Below are positions 53,401 through 59,119 of a stretch of DNA of 64,000 nucleotides, in pieces. The DNA is taken from the NCBI GenBank assembly GCA_002315875.1, contig DCIL01000013.1:3136-67135 (forward strand), written 5' to 3'. This DNA comes from Verrucomicrobia bacterium UBA1727. GTDB lineage: Bacteria > Verrucomicrobiota > Kiritimatiellia > RFP12 > UBA1067. The translations under genes were made by a program, and so were the position numbers. Within the stretch, counting starts at the first letter, position 1, and each line of letters opens with the position of its first letter. Under the pieces are notes generated by a model. It was given only the letters and a program-made list of their open reading frames with translations, was not told the origin of the DNA and made no database searches.

Positions 53401-54844
53401 CCTGCATCTCGATATCGCCGTTTTCGGCCGAAAGCGAGAGAGTGCCACTGGAGCCCATGGAGATCGTCTGCCGGCCGCTGTGGGCGGACGGATTGAAGAT
53501 GAGCGAACCCTTGTACTCCGCAAGCGTAATGCTCTTCGCGGACTTGATGACGTAATCGTTATCGGAAATGCCCTCGCCGCCCAAAGCCACCGAACCTTCG
53601 TCAGAGGTGACCTTTACACCGCCCAGGAAACGGTTGCCTGCTGCCGAAAGCGAGACCGACCCCTTGGCATGAGCTTCAATCATACCCTCGGCACCGAGCG
53701 AACCTGAATCCGACAGCGTAATCGTACCTTTGGTAGCGGTGATGTAGGCAGTTGCCAACGATGAATTGTAGAACTTGGTCTTGCCGGTAAGCTCAATATT
53801 GCCATTAAGCGCCTTGATTACGATTTCCGGCGAGGTCACCGTTCCTTCGGCAATGGAAAGGTCGCCGACGACCATGTTATCCGCCGCCACGATCTTGGCA
53901 CCGCTCGCAAAGTATCCGGAGACTTCCAGATCCTCCAGGAACTTGCCTTCCTTCACGTCCATGTAGTTGAGAAAACCGATATTCCTCTCCGGATCATCTT
54001 TGCTGCCATTATGAATATAGGAGGCAACGGTCACCAGGTTGCCATTGCCAACGTAGGTCGGGCTGTTCACATGGCCAAAGGACTCGATCTTGTTGCCCAC
54101 GAGCGCAAGACCAGTCACACTCATGCCAACCTCGGAATCGATGTAGATGCCTTTACCTTCTACGCCGTCAGTCGAAAAGCTCGCCGACCAATGGCTGGAG
54201 ACATCAAGCGGGGTCGCCGCGGCAAGTCCGAGATATCCATTTAGGTCGACCGCTGCGCCGCTCGTAAAGGAGATACCCGAAGGATTGATGATCCAGACAT
54301 TGACCTTGGAAGCATGGAGGTTCGGTAAATTGCCTTGTTGAAAAATCATCGAGAGGTCGGTGGCGGCACCCGTGACTGCAGTGCTCATCGAATTGCCGAT
54401 GAAACCAGAAATAGTCGTTGGCGTTCCGCCGTCGACGATATTGTAGATCGTGCCGCCGCTCTCGCCGACTAAATTACAAAAAATCAACTGTTTATCTTGA
54501 TCTACACTGAGTTTTGACCACTTTACGACACCAGGTCGGTCATTGTTGATCAGTTCAACTATAGTGGTCTTCTCAAGCTCTTCAAGGCCGAGCTTGATGC
54601 CAACCATAGAGGTAAAGAACTCCGCCGCCTTAAGAAGGCCCGGTGCATTAGGATCCATGACGGTGGCGTTACTCGCCTCGCGAAAGAGATTGCCGTCGCA
54701 TGCGTTCTTGCCATTACTCGATATTGCAACCTCGGCTTTCTCGTACCATTCTGGAGCTTTTCCAAAGGCCGGGGTGATTGAGCCGAACGCGGCAATGAGC
54801 GCTACGGTCAGACGGACAGGTTTCGGGAAAACGTTTCTTAACAT
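44492..54844 (-). CDS. Giant TpsA exoprotein (filamentous-hemagglutinin type)
   Basis: About 3450 residues, 10.3 kb. The ATG at 54844 is chosen because an AAAGGAG lies 8 bases upstream; a GTG three codons earlier (54853) is too close to that site. A signal peptide (MLRNVFPKPVRLTVALIAAF) ends near PAFG. The TPS secretion domain follows, with NVWIINPSGISFTSGAAVDL-type blocks (the NPNG/NPSG motif) around residue 190. The bulk is beta-helical repeat sequence, including about five long tandem repeats of about 380 residues. No cleavage toxin domain is seen at the C-terminus (LYGDNFNIEYTTKE). It lies 18 bases after tpsB, its presumed outer-membrane exporter, and 3 bases before cpaB. An adhesin or matrix role is likely from the family. 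Confidence 0.9.
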   Translation of the reverse strand: MLRNVFPKPVRLTVALIAAFGSITPAFGKAPEWYEKAEVAISSNGKNACDGNLFREASNATVMDPNAPGLLKAAEFFTSMVGIKLGLEELEKTTIVELINNDRPGVVKWSKLSVDQDKQLIFCNLVGESGGTIYNIVDGGTPTTISGFIGNSMSTAVTGAATDLSMIFQQGNLPNLHASKVNVWIINPSGISFTSGAAVDLNGYLGLAAATPLDVSSHWSASFSTDGVEGKGIYIDSEVGMSVTGLALVGNKIESFGHVNSPTYVGNGNLVTVASYIHNGSKDDPERNIGFLNYMDVKEGKFLEDLEVSGYFASGAKIVAADNMVVGDLSIAEGTVTSPEIVIKALNGNIELTGKTKFYNSSLATAYITATKGTITLSDSGSLGAEGMIEAHAKGSVSLSAAGNRFLGGVKVTSDEGSVALGGEGISDNDYVIKSAKSITLAEYKGSLIFNPSAHSGRQTISMGSSGTLSLSAENGDIEMQGAINGWNGRLGILNAGGSISVSAPTVSVDLRGSIVAGENVSVYANSFTANPVGENRGIAAETGDISIRTLNGMAFNGDFQIAAENGQVALENLSRGDLVIGQRFDDAGDNRINIDARNVKLRQGGSGDLVVEENAIISSTGAATYDTGIELEHEGDLYVFGELSQVLPDFTKGFDDQGKPNAYQLPKITSTGNGYVRAMSLDMRERDYKLSDLDGDFGTWAHLEYMRIYNLGSTLTVDESMALKVAAPGSRTGNRASVVLQGVGDLNVVLPETVLDASDTGLIISAAKKNTITLSGKGTIDAGSRSLIFSGADLTSDNQVTIKASTMGFYNSINVSLGKNDHVFVDSIFGLAGDIKLRANAYLDPETFRLAGDLYANTLALDTGGKSSQRRDFIGGYETGDITDPSQLYTLSLDGGTFAVGLKDDAKFYVKAPQTLVVSSIRETTGEDTYTTIADLRYDAPGGLTIVGNKTEGTLTATDLGGDIMTGDYYLRETEGSIKLNSAIRTQGNATVIAAADNATIEFSKTVNDVLGEIRLAASDTADLNFKNWGTIDIRRVSGNNVEFESKNGSISVAASSAFVAGTLTAIADKGNVVIDTQGADKSDWSGRLGEVRAQGTAYVSTEKKLVMEGNITAGDVELDGTKGVDSNNRRIVTTDQNRIPGDEYVRRTSGSLWASSAKGAVKLDNENGPSHDVMIFGANARDGVTFRNSTDVTVDNVTAKAGDITLATTGDIKVDGQITGDNITLDASQKISFGEDAIVDADTGTTFLSRNADFILDLDQMQSKETRESWNLGRVSVMAGSEDALRDVTVVGVEEQELTLGSVAGYNVRLEGKTGLYGDENSVVRAEGTLDAVAKSGDVYLASENNALYGKVTATAKEGNIGVINSRTLLIGDMTANATSGSIGLRGANVVSDGKVTLTAASVSAGAPGDVTLNVAGTLNMDELAARNANLVVTDEGASVTVANGSVDNLAVSVAKDLSIANSKSVVLGSFSVGGDAAVSADGTISQGGYADASSALNIGGTANFTATKDIRLDNPYNYFGSRILAQAGGAATFVTTEDRGLEFDSLSASAADLRAGTADDNDIVINNGSVESLKATAGGKLKVKNQTNLALRELDVKTFEIENEGWVYGAAKITTHGATADSPNSLKASGEIALVNDENVLGDTLKVDGGDAVTLVNGNALNLEINAEGPLSTKINGDLNVKAGTELNVGQMKADNVKVVAANGLTGDSDSKIITGNFDAKATGGDIMLAGANEFAGIVTAQADAGSVGIVAADTLRIGDVTAKGEESSIDLMADSIVSEDREIELTASSVNLGATDVNLTFKGDGNLNTVAADNVTLAAKNEGASITVADGAMGRFAGEVKKNLTIVNNRNLTLGEVTVGDLAEKKGDFNLTVDGKIAQDGAVKVGGLTTVKATDDITLENQQNVFASRLVAETSTKASFASSEGLDFNSLVARDAVVASENGDVLVRNGKVDTLAGTVKGNLKAVNSQDLQLNEITAGSLKLGVEGEITGDKKIVTAATAENPNKLVASGAISLTSDENQLKVASVTSEKEVNLHNGEDLDLTIDAEGLFSATVAGNLKTKAMSELLVGEITANAIDIYAKNGVNGDVDSKVTTPGAFTAVAEQGDLVFAGANQIGGVASAKAEKGSVGLRNDGDLLVGDMIANADEGSVTVSANSIKSEGDSKIEMTGASVNLGAAEDIAVNFKGSAKLNRVVAQNATLNTDVDGSSLTVADGSVKTFAGAVSKNLDFANDKSLALGAVTVGGSAKVSVDGVLSQTDKISVNGKSTVVATEGIELVNENNHFGSRIAAETLGTAKFTAAEGLDFDSLTAVDAVLDGKTKNILVRSGLVDTLQAKTEADLKVINNQSLVLKESTVGRMEIQATGDVTQEGVLTADKSTLENPNKVVASGKVVLTDAANNFGERLNIDSGETVKIVNNGSVTLGLDAEDTVDATIAGDLKVVAGKQLYVGQFKADSIDIAAENGVVGDESSKVTTGAFSANTVNGDVLLQGKNEMTGIVAARAERGNIAINNEGDIHLGDMMAKTGDGTLNVTAKNIKSDGRQIKMAAGSANLEALEDIDINFKGDATLDHVVANYAKFEATDAGSSLKVTDGAVKNISAKVDRNFEFMNDQNLELGYIEANGTAAIRADGNITQQEPLVYDTRVSVGGTATFAAAGDITLLNPFNHFGSKIVIENAKDLNISSENGLKFDGLNVENAQLNGGNGDIVVENGMVNTLAATTAADLYFENGKSLVLKEIDVRSMVLDIAGDLTGVDKVKTQATEAHPNKIVAEGKVELTNEDNELGAVASVKSGDDINLVNKNDLALTVDTAAKTSVKNAGKLDVTAVQLLDIGTLDVAGDLSVTGLEGINGDADSKVIAQAKADFVAKTGDVYLGGVNELNGVTSAKATEGDVMIGNTVPLTIADVIANSENGTIELAAKSISSEAGSKSEVKAATVNLTAEDTINIDFEGDAALNRVVAQSATLKAEDSGASVTVADGSVGKIAGAAHANFTIQNDRDLVMDDLIVGGDANIGVNGALSQEGAVAVAGKATVTATDSIKLDNPNNIFQSTIVAETAGSAQFASLVGLDFESLSAKDAVLNGGSGNVWVRAGHVESLGATAAGDLVAINDQALRLTEVDVKSMKVSAEGDIIGDDRIVTASTAEDPNYIVAEGNVELTAADNHLGRETKIEATGEKVTLFNNGDLNLELVNDNQLTIDNADGDLNVNATKLSKSRASTINGNLAVNANEIYESVFDADRGNLSLTAGTIGTEDSPIVANATGRLDANAAGSLSINRTKGGWIVGSGGNVSAGGNLKVIANGEIGTMGGVIEAGGNIYLTANSYLPNTEISLGGPTLDIDVNAGYKHPQWASFRTVGGNDLPHFGFHDGVWVILNDGLTPTVPDYSYATTLDQIHMISNSPLNPQTYAAGESYHLTSSQLGSIDLVGFERSSYLYGDNFNIEYTTKE
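45200..50900. repeat. About five imperfect tandem repeats of about 1.14 kb within tpsA
   Basis: Coding landmarks recur at about 45390, 46525, 47680, 48810 and 49970. Each reads as a variant of E-N-P-N-K-(L/V)-V-A-S-G followed by a strand and (D/N)-E-N-x-L-G; a second landmark (G-A-S-(V/I)-T-V-A-D-G) recurs at the same spacing of about 1.13-1.16 kb. Units are diverged, so assembly collapse is less likely, but recombination between them is possible. Confidence 0.75.
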
Positions 54845-54862
54845 GACATGCACTCCTTTCCC

Positions 54863-56824
54863 TTAGAACTGCATCCTGGTTGAAAGATAGAACTCGAAGT
54901 CGCGATCCTGATCGTCAAGATACGCCTTGCGAAGCGGAATCGCGAAGTCGGCGCCGAGCGTGAAGTAGCGCGTGAGCGAGAACCTGAGACCGAGACCGCA
55001 GGAAGCGAGCCACTCGTCATCAAGATAATAGCTGGCCAGATATTCGGTGCTGTTGTAGCGCATCCAGCCGGCATCGACGAACGCGATGAACTGCCAACGC
55101 GAGATCGGCAGGCAGTTCTTGCGATCCATGAAGAGCTTCAGCACCGGATCCGTCCAGATCGGCGTGCGGAACTCGATCGTGCCGTTGAAGCCCCAGTCGC
55201 CCTGGTAACCGCGGGTGCGGTAACCGCGGACTGTATCGTGGCCGCCGAGCGTAAGCTTTTCGGACGAGGTAAGCGTCTGGTCGGTCCAGCTGCCGTGAAT
55301 CTTGCCGAAGACGGTCCACTTCTGCCACTCGGGTACGTCCGTCGAAAGAACATCGGTGATGGCCTGAAGGCGGGCGACGTTGAACGAGACGACGTAATAC
55401 TTATCCTCGGCACCGTAAACGTAGTCGGAAAGTCGGTTGCCGCTGTGGTAGCAGTTGAAGAGGAACTGCGCATCGGCCCAGAGACGACCGCCGGCCTGAT
55501 CGGCCTTCTTGTCGGCGTATACGAGCCCGATCGTCGCCGGCAGCGTGCGCGCCGCACGCTGATACTGAGTCAGGTCGGAGATGTCAAAACGATCCCTCGA
55601 CTCGCGGAACATCACGCCCGCATCGATGGAGACCGTGCGCCGATCGCTGTCGTAGAGATTGACCGAGAGCTTGGTGCCGGCGAACCAGCCCTTGCCGATG
55701 AGGTCAAAGTCGGTCAGCACCTCTTCGTTCTTGAGATCGGAGTAACCGCCGTAGAAGTTGAGGTAGCCGCCGCGCCAGAAGGTGAACGGCAGCAGGTAGC
55801 CGCCCGAGATCCACCAGAGATCAGCGTTCTGGCTCAAGCCGGGCGAAACCGTCAAGATGTCATCGTGCTTCGTGAGGTTCGTCAGCTGCAACGCCCCGGT
55901 GAACTGCCATTCGCCGATCTCGTGCATGCCGTAGTTGTTGACCTCGACATTGCCATGAATCGGAATCGAGTCGTCGACATTGAGCACGATGTCGCCGATC
56001 TTCGTGTCTTCGCCGCGAACCTCGACACCCGCATGGACACGGTAGTCGGGATGGTTGTTCAACGCGCGCATCGTATCGTTGATCGCCTCCACCCGGAAGA
56101 CATCGCCCTTCTTGATGCCCTTGATCTTCTTCACGACCTGCTCGTTGGAGTGGAACCAGCTGTTGGTCTCGCCGCCGAAATGGACGATCACATCACCGAA
56201 GCGACCGGGATCGACCTTGATCGTATACTGGCCGTTGCGCGAATTGTAGGCGTTATCATCGGCCGTCACCGTCGCGAGCGGATACCCAAGCCGCACCACC
56301 GCCGCCTGCGCCTCCTTCAAAAGCCGCGGCTCGCTCTCTTCGTTGAGCACCACGCCGCGGAAGATCGGATCGAGCAACGAGAAGACATCGTGCTCATCGC
56401 AGAACTCCTCATCGCCGCGAAGACGGATGCGCTTGATGACGCCGCCGGGATTAGGAATCCAACGCGAGGGACGACGCGACATCGCCACCCCGTCGGACGG
56501 CTTGGAGGACGCCTGACGCACCTTGAGCTCGCGGCGGGTCATGAAGTCGACAGAAACCGTCACCGTGCCCGAAGCGCTCGCCGTAGGCACGAACGCCAGC
56601 TTGACCGAATAGCCCTTCTGATCGAGCTCGACCGCCAGCTCGCCGACGATCTTCTCGACCTCGACGGCAATGAGATCCTTGCCGACGATGCGCTCGGTCA
56701 GCATCGTGCGTACACGACGCTTCTCCTGAACGGACGCCGTGCCTACCGTCTTGACGCGGTCGATGCCCTGCGCGAACACCGACCCCGCCAGCAGCAGGCA
56801 AAATAGTATCGCTAAGCGTTTCAT
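54863..56824 (-). CDS. TpsB-type two-partner secretion transporter (FhaC/ShlB family)
   Basis: A 653-residue outer-membrane protein of the Omp85/TpsB superfamily. A signal peptide (MKRLAILFCLLLAGSVFAQG) is followed by two POTRA-like domains. The first is at about 160-210 (FSLLDPIFRGVVLNEESEPR, VVRLGYPLATV) and the second at about 215-290 (IKGIKKGDVFRVEAINDTMR). A beta-barrel from about 300 ends in Phe (STRMQF). The signature loop LGGHDTVRGYRTRGYQGDWG contains the VRGY motif of the L6 loop. It secretes the TpsA partner encoded directly downstream. An extra N-terminal region of about 130 residues is longer than usual for FhaC. Its ATG overlaps the stop of the preceding small gene. Confidence 0.92.
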   Translation of the reverse strand: MKRLAILFCLLLAGSVFAQGIDRVKTVGTASVQEKRRVRTMLTERIVGKDLIAVEVEKIVGELAVELDQKGYSVKLAFVPTASASGTVTVSVDFMTRRELKVRQASSKPSDGVAMSRRPSRWIPNPGGVIKRIRLRGDEEFCDEHDVFSLLDPIFRGVVLNEESEPRLLKEAQAAVVRLGYPLATVTADDNAYNSRNGQYTIKVDPGRFGDVIVHFGGETNSWFHSNEQVVKKIKGIKKGDVFRVEAINDTMRALNNHPDYRVHAGVEVRGEDTKIGDIVLNVDDSIPIHGNVEVNNYGMHEIGEWQFTGALQLTNLTKHDDILTVSPGLSQNADLWWISGGYLLPFTFWRGGYLNFYGGYSDLKNEEVLTDFDLIGKGWFAGTKLSVNLYDSDRRTVSIDAGVMFRESRDRFDISDLTQYQRAARTLPATIGLVYADKKADQAGGRLWADAQFLFNCYHSGNRLSDYVYGAEDKYYVVSFNVARLQAITDVLSTDVPEWQKWTVFGKIHGSWTDQTLTSSEKLTLGGHDTVRGYRTRGYQGDWGFNGTIEFRTPIWTDPVLKLFMDRKNCLPISRWQFIAFVDAGWMRYNSTEYLASYYLDDEWLASCGLGLRFSLTRYFTLGADFAIPLRKAYLDDQDRDFEFYLSTRMQF

Positions 56825-57438
56825 TTCTTCTTCACATCCTTCCTGACGGACTCGTTCTTGATGCCGGTCTGGATGATCGACTTGGTCTTCACGTCAAAGG
56901 TGTAGTTGCCGCGCTCATCGAGATGGAAGCGCTCGCGCAGCGCCTTGTCCGCATCGCGCGCAAGCTGCCCGCGCTCGGAAATAAGCCCTTCGAGAACCTG
57001 CTGCTGAATCGCATAGCGCAAGCGCTTGGTAATGAGATCCAGCGCCGGCTTCGCCTCTTCCTCGCTCTTGAACTTGAGGTGCTTGAGCCGCTTGTTCTCG
57101 CCCTTCCAGGTCTTCTCCTCCAGAAGCTGGTAGATCGTCATATCCTCGTTGTCGAAGACATACTGCTGGCGCTGAAGGATGCGGTAGTCCTTCACCAACC
57201 GCTCGTTGACGTTCGAAAGCGCAATCCGCTTCTCCCACTCAAGCCGCGCCGCCACCGTCGCGTCTTCCAGCGCGCGCTGACGAACGAGCGTCATCGAGAC
57301 GAAATACTCGGTATTCGTCTCGTCCAGTTTGGCAATCACCTTCGGAAACTCCGACTTCGCCGCCTTGTCCGCAGGCGCGGCACAAGCAACCATGGGCAGA
57401 ATTCCACAAAGAACCACCATCAACTTACGAACTTTCAT
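56821..57438 (-). CDS. Small secreted protein, first gene of the TPS-Tad operon
   Basis: A 205-residue protein with a signal peptide containing Cys (MKVRKLMVVLCGILPMVACA), possibly a lipoprotein, since VACA-A resembles a lipobox. The mature part is highly charged and helical (QRALEDATVAARLEWEKRIA, LEEKTWKGENKRLKHLKFKS) with no motif I recognise. GGGAG lies 5 bases before the ATG, and the predicted start of transcription is about 28 bases upstream. Its stop overlaps the tpsB start, so it probably assists TpsB or TpsA biogenesis. Confidence 0.7.
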   Translation of the reverse strand: MKVRKLMVVLCGILPMVACAAPADKAAKSEFPKVIAKLDETNTEYFVSMTLVRQRALEDATVAARLEWEKRIALSNVNERLVKDYRILQRQQYVFDNEDMTIYQLLEEKTWKGENKRLKHLKFKSEEEAKPALDLITKRLRYAIQQQVLEGLISERGQLARDADKALRERFHLDERGNYTFDVKTKSIIQTGIKNESVRKDVKKK

Positions 57439-57473
57439 TCAAGCTCCCTATTAGTTTCAATAAATTTGTAAGA

Positions 57474-57516
57474 ATTTTACCACATGAAAGAGACGCGGTC
57501 TGTGCTAATTATCACA
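57474..57516 (-). promoter_or_regulatory. Predicted class II CRP-type promoter of the TPS-Tad operon
   Basis: On the minus strand TGTGA-TAATTA-GCACA (57516-57501) matches the CRP consensus TGTGA-N6-TCACA in 9 of 10 positions. TGG-TAAAAT (extended -10, 57482-57474) lies downstream, giving an expected transcription start near 57467. The operator centre then falls at about -41.5, the spacing of class II CRP-activated promoters. No good -35 is seen, as expected for an activator-dependent promoter. Confidence 0.6.
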
Positions 57517-58191
57517 TTATCGTAAAATCGTAAACACGTCACGGTCGTAGGAAAAATGCCCGGACTTCGCCAGCTGACGCAAGCAACGCGCCAACGCTGA
57601 GCGACTCACCCCAAGGTAATCAGCGAATTCACTCTCGGTCGAGCCGATGGCGAACGTCTTGGTGCCCTCCTGCCGACAACGATTCTGTAAGTAAAGAAGA
57701 ACTCGGTCTTCGATCTTTGGACAACTCAAGATGGCGATCTTGCGCCAAGCCGCCTGCAGCTCCTCACGGACGACACACGATAAATTATCGTATAGACGCC
57801 CCCCCCCATTTTTCACGCATTTATACAATGCGGAAAGGGGAAGAGAGGCGAGAACGCAATCGCCATGAGCCGCAACGAGCGCAGGATACGCCGAAATCGG
57901 CTGCGACGCACCGACGAGCGAGGCCCCGATGACACCGCCGGGATGGACAATGCGCACCAAATGACGCTTGCCCTTGAAGGCAGAATCGTAGACATGGAGA
58001 TTGCCGGAAAGGAGTATGCCCATTTGAGTAGAAGGTCTCAACTCGTCTGCCAAGACATTACCGTCACTGAACTCCATACGGTGCACGCCAAGCTGTTTCA
58101 CCATTTTCTCGGCCTCAGACCGGGAAAAACCACTGAATAACGCCGACGAACAAATCGTCTGCAGCTCATTGTCTGTGAATTCCTCTGCCAT
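57517..58191 (-). CDS. Crp/Fnr-family transcriptional regulator carrying a G9 tract
   Basis: A 224-residue protein with an N-terminal cyclic-nucleotide-type sensor domain (about 15-125: MEFSDGNVLADELRPSTQMG, ILLSGNLHVYDSAFKGKRHL, HPGGVIGASLVG), a dimerisation helix, and a winged helix-turn-helix (STESEFADYLGVSRSALARC, 184-203). The recognition helix has Arg at the two arginine positions of CRP but Ser where CRP has Glu181. The cNMP pocket motif is not well preserved and there is no FNR-type cysteine cluster, so the effector is unknown. Codons 129-131 are GGG GGG GGG, a nine-base homopolymer. Its stop codon abuts the CRP-like operator of the adjacent operon. The start at 58191 has no Shine-Dalgarno site. 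Confidence 0.9.
   Translation of the reverse strand: MAEEFTDNELQTICSSALFSGFSRSEAEKMVKQLGVHRMEFSDGNVLADELRPSTQMGILLSGNLHVYDSAFKGKRHLVRIVHPGGVIGASLVGASQPISAYPALVAAHGDCVLASLPLSALYKCVKNGGGRLYDNLSCVVREELQAAWRKIAILSCPKIEDRVLLYLQNRCRQEGTKTFAIGSTESEFADYLGVSRSALARCLRQLAKSGHFSYDRDVFTILR
57799..57807. repeat. Homopolymer C9 (G9 in the coding sense) inside the regulator gene
   Basis: Nine consecutive C on the plus strand, coding for Gly129-131 of the Crp/Fnr regulator. It is the longest G/C homopolymer I saw in the window. Slippage by one base would frameshift the protein before its DNA-binding domain. Confidence 0.95.
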
Positions 58192-58202
58192 AGTTTGCGG
58201 GA

Positions 58203-58211
58203 ATTATAACA
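58203..58211 (-). promoter_or_regulatory. Predicted promoter of the Crp/Fnr regulator (near-leaderless)
   Basis: TGT-TATAAT on the minus strand is an extended -10 with a consensus hexamer. The expected start is near 58196, about 5 bases before the ATG at 58191, so the message would be nearly leaderless. It directly follows the terminator of the upstream operon; no good -35 is visible. Confidence 0.6.
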
Positions 58212-58212
58212 T

Positions 58213-58258
58213 AAAAAAGAGGCCTTGTGGACATTCTGTCCAACGAGGCCCCTTTTTT
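58213..58258 (-). terminator. Rho-independent terminator ending the second Tad module (bidirectional form)
   Basis: A long stem-loop: 58221-58233 pairs with 58237-58250 with one bulged A and a TTC loop (outer GGCCTTGT/ACGAGGCC, inner GGACA/TGTCC). It is flanked by A6 on one side and T6 on the other, so it can terminate in both directions. It lies 19 bases after the stop of the gene at 58277-59119. Confidence 0.85.
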
Positions 58259-58276
58259 GTCCAATGACGATTTCGC

Positions 58277-59119
58277 TTACTTGGAGCTGTTGTAGTACTC
58301 CAGGATGCGTTTGAGCTCGCCCGTGCGGCGGATGGTCTTCATGCCGTTATCAAAAGCATCGATCATACGCTTGGCAAGTTCGGGATTCTTGCCGGAAACG
58401 CGGAAAAGGACATCCACCTGGTCAATCGGCTCCGAAGTGCGGAAGCCCTGGACCATGCGTCGAGCGGTGTGATGCTGCACCTGAAGGATATCTTCGTTAT
58501 TGGTCACGAAGGCATCAATCTCGCCGCGTTCCGCCAGCAAGCACGCCTGTTCCTCGGAGTCATGACCGGCTACGACGCGGATATGCTTGGGATCATCCTT
58601 CCATTTCTTGCGCAGCTCTCTGATGCACTTCGAATCGAGGTCATCATCCTCCACACCGATGCGGAGCTTGTCGAGAGATTCGGGACCGGCATAACGCCAC
58701 TTGCTCGTCCGCGGCAGATAGAGAAGGAGCCGATGGGAGCCGATAGGTGTCTTTGCGGTCGGATGCTTGCTCAAGTAGGGATGCTCACCGTAGTTGACGC
58801 AGACTGCTGTCGGATCCTCGTCCAGGAACTGCACGTAATCCGAGATGTCGTCACCCCTGCACACGAACTTCGCCTTCGGGAAAATCGCGCGGATGATGTC
58901 GAGGAAAAGTCCGTTGCGATTCGTGATCGGGTCGACGCAGGAATAGGGACGCCACTGGTAGAAGTAGACCGTCGGCGCGAGATCGGAGACCTCACGATTC
59001 GCCATATCCGCCGACACGGTGGACGTTTTCTTCATCCCGTCCACTGCGTCGAGGAGCAATTTCAGTCCGAACAGAACCGCTACGGACACGATTAACAGTA
59101 TGTTGATTTTCTTGATCAT
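58277..59119 (-). CDS. Membrane-anchored periplasmic solute-binding-like protein (SBP_bac_3 type)
   Basis: A 280-residue protein with an N-terminal hydrophobic anchor (INILLIVSVAVLFGLKLLLD). A domain resembling family 3 extracellular solute-binding proteins follows: PYSCVDPITNRNGLFLDIIR, DKLRIGVEDDDLDSKCIREL, EEQACLLAERGEIDAFVTNN, and a C-terminal helix MKTIRRTGELKRILEYYN. No permease or ATPase of an ABC transporter is next to it, so a sensory or structural role in the Tad module is as likely as transport. It is the last gene before the terminator and its start overlaps the previous gene by four bases. Confidence 0.7.
   Translation of the reverse strand: MIKKINILLIVSVAVLFGLKLLLDAVDGMKKTSTVSADMANREVSDLAPTVYFYQWRPYSCVDPITNRNGLFLDIIRAIFPKAKFVCRGDDISDYVQFLDEDPTAVCVNYGEHPYLSKHPTAKTPIGSHRLLLYLPRTSKWRYAGPESLDKLRIGVEDDDLDSKCIRELRKKWKDDPKHIRVVAGHDSEEQACLLAERGEIDAFVTNNEDILQVQHHTARRMVQGFRTSEPIDQVDVLFRVSGKNPELAKRMIDAFDNGMKTIRRTGELKRILEYYNSSK

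Noticed and set aside
51053..53707. 884-codon plus-strand open frame within tpsA
   Set aside because: Antisense shadow of the repeat-rich tpsA; its own repetitive pattern merely follows the tpsA repeats. The same applies to 45554-47467 and 47984-50359.
58277..59119. ABC transporter binding protein acting in nutrient uptake
   Set aside because: The fold resembles a solute-binding protein, but no permease or ATPase genes accompany it and it is the last gene of a Tad module, so a transport role is not claimed.
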